From Candidatus Zhuqueibacterota bacterium (GTDB lineage Bacteria > SM23-31 > B21-G16): 6,929 bases of DNA. The notes under the pieces were generated by a model. That model was not told the DNA's origin, did not search any database, and saw only the letters and a program-made list of their open reading frames with translations. Shown piece by piece: positions 1-5,042 of this stretch. Each line of letters opens with the position of its first letter. Position 1 is the stretch's first letter. The position numbers and the translations under genes were made by a program. The DNA lies in NCBI GenBank assembly GCA_003644825.1, contig QNDJ01000080.1, positions 1 through 6,929 of the forward strand. Direction: 5' to 3'.

Positions 1-1
1 C

Positions 2-436
2 GAGAAGTCCCTTGTGGATTTCCTGAAGAAAATAGGTGAATTCCGAGGATTCAGACCTAACGTTAAAGTTGAAGCACTACTCAAATATGATATTCTAAAT
101 ATTGATTGGGCATATAAGGTGTTCAAAACACTTGATAAAAAAGGATTCTTCATTAGCCTAACTGATTTACAAGCTAAACTCCATGTTTCATTCATAGACA
201 ATCATGGCGTAAATGTTACTGTAGATAAACCTGTTGATTTATTCTCTGAATTATTTGGGAAACCAGAGAAAAGAGTTATAGGAAGACTCGTGAAGTACGA
301 TGTTAGAGAGTACGAGTATGTGATTACTCAAATTGTCGGGGGAATTGACGAAGAAGTTATTGAAGAAATAAGAAAAACCATAAGAATAAAGAACCTTGTT
401 ATTGAAACTGGAAATGAATTTAAAATAATCAACTGA
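2..436 (+). CDS. Hypothetical protein, C-terminal part (5' end outside window)
   Basis: I do not recognise this protein. The frame is open from the window edge and stops with TGA at 434-436. A GTG at position 14 could start a 140-residue protein, but no Shine-Dalgarno sequence precedes it and the codons before it (Glu-Lys-Ser-Leu) read straight in from the edge, so a gene cut at its 5' end is more likely. The visible part looks soluble: it has no signal peptide or membrane segment. It is rich in Lys, Glu, Val and Ile, and ends in a charged segment (EEVIEEIRKTIRIKN) that reads as a short amphipathic helix followed by a final strand. It is separated from the next gene by 507 non-coding bases and probably does not belong to the downstream secretion-related unit. 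No clear terminator follows its stop within 100 bases. Its function cannot be assigned. Confidence 0.7.
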   Translation, partial: EKSLVDFLKKIGEFRGFRPNVKVEALLKYDILNIDWAYKVFKTLDKKGFFISLTDLQAKLHVSFIDNHGVNVTVDKPVDLFSELFGKPEKRVIGRLVKYDVREYEYVITQIVGGIDEEVIEEIRKTIRIKNLVIETGNEFKIIN

Positions 437-743
437 ATTTTTTTAAGTTTTGTATATTTGTTTTAATTATGTGGAAATAAAAGGTTTAGTAAGACCGTGT
501 AAAGACTATGTTTAAACAGATAACTGTTCTATATTCCATTTTTGGTTTTTAATCACAGGTTACTCATTCCTGTTAGACAGAGAAAAGTATCAAAAATATT
601 GATTTTCATACATTCTTAAAAGATTGAAGCATATTTTCATAAAAAATAAAAAAACTTCTGGAACTTTTTTTTATTTATAAAGTTTAACAATACAAATAGT
701 TTAAAGCGAATTTTTCTTTTACCGATAATATAATAAAGGTAGA

Positions 744-749
744 TATAAT
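744..749 (+). promoter_or_regulatory. Candidate -10 box (TATAAT) upstream of the long hairpin
   Basis: An exact TATAAT lies at 744-749, and a second exact copy lies at 729-734. Neither has a recognisable TTGACA-like -35 hexamer at 16-18 bases, and in such A/T-rich DNA the hexamer can occur by chance. If either is used, transcription would begin just before the hairpin at 767-838 and could give a short RNA ending in its U-tract. Confidence 0.25.
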
Positions 750-766
750 AGGAAGAACTATATAGA

Positions 767-848
767 AAGTTCGTTAAAGGTTTTATTTTTAATATAAGGT
801 TATGAGTGGTTATAAATAATAGTACCTTTAACGAGCTTTTTTTATTTT
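767..848 (+). terminator. Long hairpin with U-tract; rho-independent terminator or small-RNA end
   Basis: The arms 767-781 (AAGTTCGTTAAAGGT) and 824-838 (ACCTTTAACGAGCTT) pair over 15 positions with one G-U wobble. They enclose a 42-base A/T-rich loop that could form a further short stem (783-788 with 814-819). Seven T residues begin at 837, followed by A and four more T, as in an intrinsic terminator on the + strand. The loop is much longer than in ordinary terminators, and the hairpin lies 330 bases beyond the nearest upstream stop codon. It could therefore be a small-RNA terminator, a leader structure or a short inverted-repeat element. It would insulate the downstream promoter at 850 from upstream transcription. 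Confidence 0.5.
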
Positions 849-849
849 A

Positions 850-879
850 TTGACATAAATTTATTTGTGGCAATTAAAT
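850..879 (+). promoter_or_regulatory. Probable sigma-70-type promoter of the porV operon
   Basis: A perfect TTGACA (850-855) is followed after 18 bases by TTAAAT (874-879), which matches TATAAT at four of six positions. It directly follows the T-tract of the preceding hairpin and lies about 65 bases before the PorV-family start codon, so it is well placed to drive the three downstream genes. It does not resemble the Bacteroidota -7/-33 promoter type (TAnnTTTG). The -10 element is only a moderate match, so this is a prediction. Confidence 0.5.
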
Positions 880-926
880 GAATTTTTTATTAATTTTAGG
901 AAGCAAAATATCCTTCTCAATATGTT

Positions 927-935
927 AAGGGAGGT
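927..935 (+). promoter_or_regulatory. Strong Shine-Dalgarno site of the PorV-family gene
   Basis: AAGGGAGGT ends nine bases before the ATG at 944 and fixes that start. It is the only strong ribosome binding site in the window; the two downstream genes lack one. It lies in the loop of a possible hairpin formed by TATCCTT (909-915) and AAGGATA (937-943), the latter abutting the start codon. Confidence 0.85.
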
Positions 936-943
936 AAAGGATA

Positions 944-2017
944 ATGAAAAGAAATATAATTTTAAGTTTATCAGTATGTTTTATTTTTATGATTTCTGGA
1001 AATTTGTTTGCTCAGAGTGAAGCTGCCTGTCCTTCATTATTAATAGCACCTGGTGCAAGGGCTGGTGGAATGGGTGAGGCTAATGTTGCATTGGCTGAGG
1101 ATGCGACAGCTACATTCTGGAATCCTGCAGGGCTGGGTTTTCAGCGAGGCTGGGAATTATCTGTGATGCATGCAAACTGGTTACCACAATTTCATCTGGG
1201 TGACCTTTATTATGATTTTGGAAGCCTTATTCATCACTTTGAAGGATTGGGAACATTTGGACTTCAGGTCATATTTTTAAACCTTGGAGAACAAGAAGGA
1301 CGGGATGAGTTTGATAATCCAACGGGAACTTTCAACAGTTTTGAAGGTGCTATCGGGCTTTCTTATGGTGTACAACTTTCGGAAAGACTGGCTGTTGGCG
1401 GTGGAATGAGATTCATTTATTCAAAACTTGCTGACCAGGGCGTGGGTGCCGAAAGAGGAAAAGGGACAGGCGCTTCTGTAGGTGTTGACCTGGCTTTATT
1501 ATACAAATTCGGTTTTATAAATGGGCTCTCCTTCGGGGTAAATTTATCAAATATGGGTCCAAAAATTACATATATTGATGCTTCTCAAGCAGACCCGATT
1601 CCAACAAACCTGAAATTTGGCTTTGCTTATAAAATATTAAACACTGAATATAATAAGCTTACTATGGTTGTTGATATCAACAAACTGATGGTCGTGAAAA
1701 AAACTAATGAAAAAGGCGAAACAACCTCGGATCCCTTCTATAAAGCATTAATAACCGCGTGGACTACAGATGGTTTCAATACCCAGATAAAAAAAGCAAA
1801 TGCTTCTATTGGCCTTGAATACTGGTATGGGAACTTTTTTGCTTTAAGAGCCGGTTACTTTTACGAGGATATAGGAAAAAGAAGGTTTGCGACTTTTGGT
1901 GCTGGAATTAGATATTCGATGTATGGTTTTGATTTTGGATATATTGCAGGTGAACAGGGACATCCTTTAACCGATACAATGAGATTTACTCTGTTAATCA
2001 AATTCGGTACAAAGTAA
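944..2017 (+). CDS. porV: PorV/PorQ-family outer-membrane protein (type IX secretion)
   Basis: This 357-residue protein is predicted to be an outer-membrane beta-barrel of the PorV/PorQ (UPF0164-like) family. In characterised T9SS organisms PorV receives cargo from the translocon and shuttles it to the attachment complex at the cell surface. Residues 1-23 form a signal peptide (basic MKR start, hydrophobic core, cleavage near FA-Q). The family signature follows at about 32-65: LLIAPGARAGGMGEANVALA, then a WNPAGLG turn at 59-65. The rest alternates Gly- and aromatic-rich strands (GLSYGVQL, LAVGGGMRFIYS, LSFGVNLSN, FFALRAGYFYED, YGFDFGYIAG) and ends with a short amphipathic final strand before KFGTK, as expected for a barrel. 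Length is close to known PorV proteins. The start is set by the strong ribosome binding site. It heads a three-gene unit, and its neighbour carries a T9SS sorting domain, which supports a T9SS role. PorV cannot be separated from PorQ or other paralogues by sequence alone, so the symbol is tentative. Confidence 0.8.
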   Translation: MKRNIILSLSVCFIFMISGNLFAQSEAACPSLLIAPGARAGGMGEANVALAEDATATFWNPAGLGFQRGWELSVMHANWLPQFHLGDLYYDFGSLIHHFEGLGTFGLQVIFLNLGEQEGRDEFDNPTGTFNSFEGAIGLSYGVQLSERLAVGGGMRFIYSKLADQGVGAERGKGTGASVGVDLALLYKFGFINGLSFGVNLSNMGPKITYIDASQADPIPTNLKFGFAYKILNTEYNKLTMVVDINKLMVVKKTNEKGETTSDPFYKALITAWTTDGFNTQIKKANASIGLEYWYGNFFALRAGYFYEDIGKRRFATFGAGIRYSMYGFDFGYIAGEQGHPLTDTMRFTLLIKFGTK

Positions 2018-2024
2018 AATTCAT

Positions 2025-2042
2025 AAAAGGAATTTCCCTTTT
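2025..2042 (+). terminator. Weak hairpin between porV and the M6-like gene
   Basis: AAAAGG (2025-2030) and CCTTTT (2037-2042) can pair around a six-base loop, with two further T residues following. The stem is short and A/U-rich. If active, it would act as a partial terminator that lowers expression of the distal genes relative to porV rather than ending the operon. It may also be incidental. Confidence 0.25.
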
Positions 2043-2062
2043 TTATATGAATAATTATTATA

Positions 2063-5023
2063 ATGTTGAGGAAGATTGTTCTTTTATTGTTTCCTTTATA
2101 TGTTTTCGGCGTAAATATCTATGCCCAGATAAAGTATGTAAATATCCTTGCAATAAGAGTTGAATTTATAGAAGATAATATAGAGACCACAAACGGTAAT
2201 GGCAAATTTAATCTCTCGGATACTTCTTCAGCTACAATAGACCCACCTCCTCATAACAAATTATATTTTGAAGACCACCTTGAAGCACTAAAACGATATT
2301 TCTATAAGGTTTCAGGTGGAAAAGTTATTATTGGTTATGATGTGTTTCCTGATGGATTGAACGATAGTTATCAACTTCCACACCAGATGAATTATTATAA
2401 CCCCAATACCACAGAAGAAGAACTTGATATGAGATTGAGCGAACTTTTAAGGGATGCATTCAGGATTTTCGATGAAAAAGAAAATATTGATTACAAAAAA
2501 TACAATAGTTTTATAGTTTTTCATGCTGGTGTTGGTTCAGATTTTTTACTTGTTTCTCATCCTTCACTTGACCCGACACCAAACGACCTGCCATCAGTTT
2601 ATTTAGATTTTGAGCATTTAAAAAAGACTATTGGAAAGAATATCCCTGATTTTAAAGGGATTCCAGTCGGAGGTAATAGTTTTTACATAAGAAATGGGCT
2701 TATCTTTCCTGAAACAGAGAGTAAAATGGGGATTGAATTAGCGCTTAATGGAATAATAGCTCATCAATTTGCGCATCAACTGGGTCTACCTTCACTTTTT
2801 AATACTGGAAATGGAAAACCAGCTATTGGTAAATGGGGATTGATGGACGTTGGTTTTGGTAATTTCAATGGTCTCATTCCACCGAAACCATGTGCCTGGA
2901 GCAGGGTGTTTTTAGGCTGGGAAAAACCTGTTGAAATAAATGAAGGAGAAAATCTGGAAATAAGTTCTTCAGAAGTTGATGGTTTCCCTACTATTTACAA
3001 AATACCGATAAGTCCTGATGAATATTTTTTAGTTGAAAACAGGGAGAATGATAGAAATAAGGATAGTCTAAAAACAGTTTATAGCCCGAGGGGTGTTCTT
3101 CTGGAGGTTGATAATTATGACTGGGATATTCCGGGTTCTGGTATTTTGATATGGCACATTGATGAAAGAATCATTAAAAACAAAATAGAAAATAATAAAA
3201 TTAACGAAGATATGAAAAATAGAGGTGTAGACCTTGAAGAAGCAGATGGTTCAGAAGATATAGGGGAAAACTTTGAGTTTGTCCTGCCGGGATTTTTCAC
3301 ACCTGAAAATGGTGTTGAAGAAGACGCCTTTTATAAAGGAAATAATGAAGAATTTACTCCATATACATTTCCTAATAGTAATAGTAACAGCGGAGCTTTA
3401 TCTCACATTTATATAAGTAATATCAGTGAAAAGGGTTCTGTAATGTCATTTTCATTGAGGAAAGATTTTTATGTGAAGGGTTTTCCCGTATTTATCGGGA
3501 AAAATGTGAGGTTCAATAACCCGGTCTGGAGTAGAGATTTTCAGGTTTCTAATCTGAAAACATTTACATTAGGTAGTAAAGGTATTTTATGTGCTCTTGA
3601 TAAAGATGGTAAATCTTTTATAAATTCTTATAAAAAGGAGTTTATTATTAAAATAAACGGTGATACTTTATGGAACGATATTCCTTATTTTTCAAATGTT
3701 GGAGATGGAGCCCCATTTTCTCCTATTCTATTTAGAGAGGGTGATTTACAGATTGCTATAGTTACTGATAAAGGAGAGATTGTAAGCTGGAATCTCGAAG
3801 ACAATAATATGGATGGGGTGGGAGATATCTCTTTTATGAAAAATATAGGTGAAAATATAAATTCAGAGCCTGTTTACTGGAACGGTATAATTATCGGTGA
3901 TGTTTCAGGGAATATATATTGTTTGAAAAAAAATGGAGAATTGAGATGGAAAACGAATGTTTTTTCTTCTCCAGTTAAAGGTTTTGCTGTTTATAAAGAT
4001 TCTAAAATGGAAAGACTATTTTCAATTTCAGAAAATGGAGACGCAGTTCTACTTGAAGATGATGGGAATATTCAATGGTGGAAAAATCTTGATGTTAATA
4101 ATCCGTTTAACCCTTCCATTGGTGATATAACAGGTGATAATATCCCTGAAATTATTGTTTGTGATTCTTCTGGAAATATTGTTTTTCTAAAAGGTAATGG
4201 AGATATTCTGGCAGAAAAACATATTCCAGGGAAATATGAGTTTATATCTCCCCCATCTATAGGTGATCTTGATAATGACGGGTTTTCTGAAGTGGTTGTT
4301 TGTGGTAAAAAATATATTTATGCTTTTAGTTATTCAGGCAATTTAAAGGATGGATTTCCGGTAAGTTTTGATAGAACCGGCAAGAAAGGAAATATTACCA
4401 CTATTCCGGTATTATGCGATATGGATGGAGATAGATTTGTTGAAATATTAATTTCGAGTGATAAAGGAGATGTGTATGCTTTTAATTACAAAGGAGAAGT
4501 TTTATCAGGTTTTCCATTAACCTGTGGTAGTGGAGTTTCTTCTTCGGTAGTAATTTTGGAAAATCTGGAAAATGGGAATTTACAATTGATGTTAAAGAGT
4601 TATAATGGTTATTTGTTTTTATGGGAGTTTCCGATAAAGTATGAATCCACAAAAATACCCTGGGGTGAATATTTACATGATTCTCGACATACTTCTTTAA
4701 CGAGTGTGTTGAATAAAACACCAATTCAGCCGGGTGGTGAATTAATGCCAAAGAACAGGGTTTATAATTATCCAAATCCTGTTTATGGTAATACTACAAC
4801 AATAAGATATTACCTGAATTTTTCTGCAGATGTTAATATTTATATATATGATTTAGCAGGAGAGCTGGTAAAGAAAATGAAAGGAACTGGAATCCCCAGG
4901 ACAGATAATGAGGTTATCTGGGATGTAACAGATGTTCAGAGTGGTGTATATTTAGCTAAAATAACTGCATCTGGTTCAGCTAAGAAAAGCTCGGCAATAA
5001 TTAAAATTGCAGTATCTAAATGA
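2063..5023 (+). CDS. Secreted M6-like metalloprotease-domain protein with T9SS sorting domain; active site altered
   Basis: This 986-residue exported protein resembles the M6 (immune inhibitor A-type) peptidases that FCB-group bacteria secrete by T9SS. Residues 1-21 are a signal peptide (cleavage near YA-Q), which supports the ATG although no Shine-Dalgarno sequence precedes it. The M6-like domain spans about 25-460. It includes a PPHNKLYFEDHL segment, the zinc-site region at 234-246, a Met-turn-like WGLMDVG at 258-264, YFLVENR at 321-327, GILIWHIDE at 360-368 and VDLEEADG at 389-396, all typical of the family. The active site is abnormal: the expected HEXXHxxGxxD reads H234-Q-F-A-H238-QLG-LP-S244, so the catalytic Glu and the usual Asp are both replaced. 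About 470-880 is a repeat region with PQQ-like and FG-GAP/VCBS-like units, including Asp-rich loops near 688-696, 735-740 and 786-790. A T9SS type A domain ends the protein. No internal frameshift is seen, so this is an intact gene rather than a decayed one. It may bind peptide or surface ligands instead of cleaving them. Confidence 0.85.
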   Translation: MLRKIVLLLFPLYVFGVNIYAQIKYVNILAIRVEFIEDNIETTNGNGKFNLSDTSSATIDPPPHNKLYFEDHLEALKRYFYKVSGGKVIIGYDVFPDGLNDSYQLPHQMNYYNPNTTEEELDMRLSELLRDAFRIFDEKENIDYKKYNSFIVFHAGVGSDFLLVSHPSLDPTPNDLPSVYLDFEHLKKTIGKNIPDFKGIPVGGNSFYIRNGLIFPETESKMGIELALNGIIAHQFAHQLGLPSLFNTGNGKPAIGKWGLMDVGFGNFNGLIPPKPCAWSRVFLGWEKPVEINEGENLEISSSEVDGFPTIYKIPISPDEYFLVENRENDRNKDSLKTVYSPRGVLLEVDNYDWDIPGSGILIWHIDERIIKNKIENNKINEDMKNRGVDLEEADGSEDIGENFEFVLPGFFTPENGVEEDAFYKGNNEEFTPYTFPNSNSNSGALSHIYISNISEKGSVMSFSLRKDFYVKGFPVFIGKNVRFNNPVWSRDFQVSNLKTFTLGSKGILCALDKDGKSFINSYKKEFIIKINGDTLWNDIPYFSNVGDGAPFSPILFREGDLQIAIVTDKGEIVSWNLEDNNMDGVGDISFMKNIGENINSEPVYWNGIIIGDVSGNIYCLKKNGELRWKTNVFSSPVKGFAVYKDSKMERLFSISENGDAVLLEDDGNIQWWKNLDVNNPFNPSIGDITGDNIPEIIVCDSSGNIVFLKGNGDILAEKHIPGKYEFISPPSIGDLDNDGFSEVVVCGKKYIYAFSYSGNLKDGFPVSFDRTGKKGNITTIPVLCDMDGDRFVEILISSDKGDVYAFNYKGEVLSGFPLTCGSGVSSSVVILENLENGNLQLMLKSYNGYLFLWEFPIKYESTKIPWGEYLHDSRHTSLTSVLNKTPIQPGGELMPKNRVYNYPNPVYGNTTTIRYYLNFSADVNIYIYDLAGELVKKMKGTGIPRTDNEVIWDVTDVQSGVYLAKITASGSAKKSSAIIKIAVSK
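4760..5020 (+). other. T9SS type A C-terminal sorting domain (within the M6-like protein)
   Basis: Residues 900-986 match the type A sorting domain. They contain YPNP at 903-906, the TTTIRYYL strand, IYIYDLAGELVKK, a WDVTDVQSGVYLAKI core and a basic tail (KIAVSK). In studied systems this domain directs cargo across the outer membrane and is removed on attachment, and PorV is the receptor that binds it. The PorV-family protein encoded just upstream is therefore a plausible partner; that pairing is inferred from context. Confidence 0.88.
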
Positions 5024-5042
5024 AAAATCATTTTTCATTAAA

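Larger units (their letters stand above)
437..943. other. 507-base intergenic region
   Basis: No credible protein-coding frame is seen here on either strand. The first 150 bases hold only two small inverted repeats: AACAG/CTGTT at 515-519 and 524-528, and an ACAGG/CCTGT pair around 556-576. The sequence then becomes very A/T-rich, with a poly(A)/poly(T) dyad at 644-676, two exact TATAAT hexamers at 729-734 and 744-749, and a strong hairpin with U-tract at 767-848. The promoter and ribosome binding site of the next gene fill 850-943. Much of the region is thus regulatory or terminator-like rather than an undetected gene. Confidence 0.7.

Noticed and set aside
515-576. Two short inverted repeats (AACAG/CTGTT and ACAGG/CCTGT) as a riboswitch or operator
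   Set aside because: The stems are only five base pairs, lie 370-430 bases from the next start and show no known riboswitch core. They are not distinguishable from chance.
2059-2064. Exact TATAAT overlapping the M6-like start codon
   Set aside because: A promoter here would start transcription inside the coding region, and no -35 element is seen. It is a chance match in A/T-rich sequence.
2047-2163. ATG at 2047 starting a 38-codon frame that overlaps the start of the M6-like gene, a possible leader peptide
   Set aside because: It has no Shine-Dalgarno sequence, its translation is not hydrophobic or family-like, and it overlaps the true signal-peptide codons in another frame.
3115-3300. Open frame of 61 codons on the - strand
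   Set aside because: It lies wholly inside the M6-like gene, opposite its conserved ILIWHIDE and DLEEADG segments. It has no ribosome binding site and its Ser/Phe/Ile-rich translation is typical of an antisense shadow.
4482-4775. Open frame of 97 codons on the - strand
   Set aside because: It is antisense to the end of the repeat region and the start of the sorting domain of the M6-like protein. It shows no domain, signal peptide or promoter of its own.
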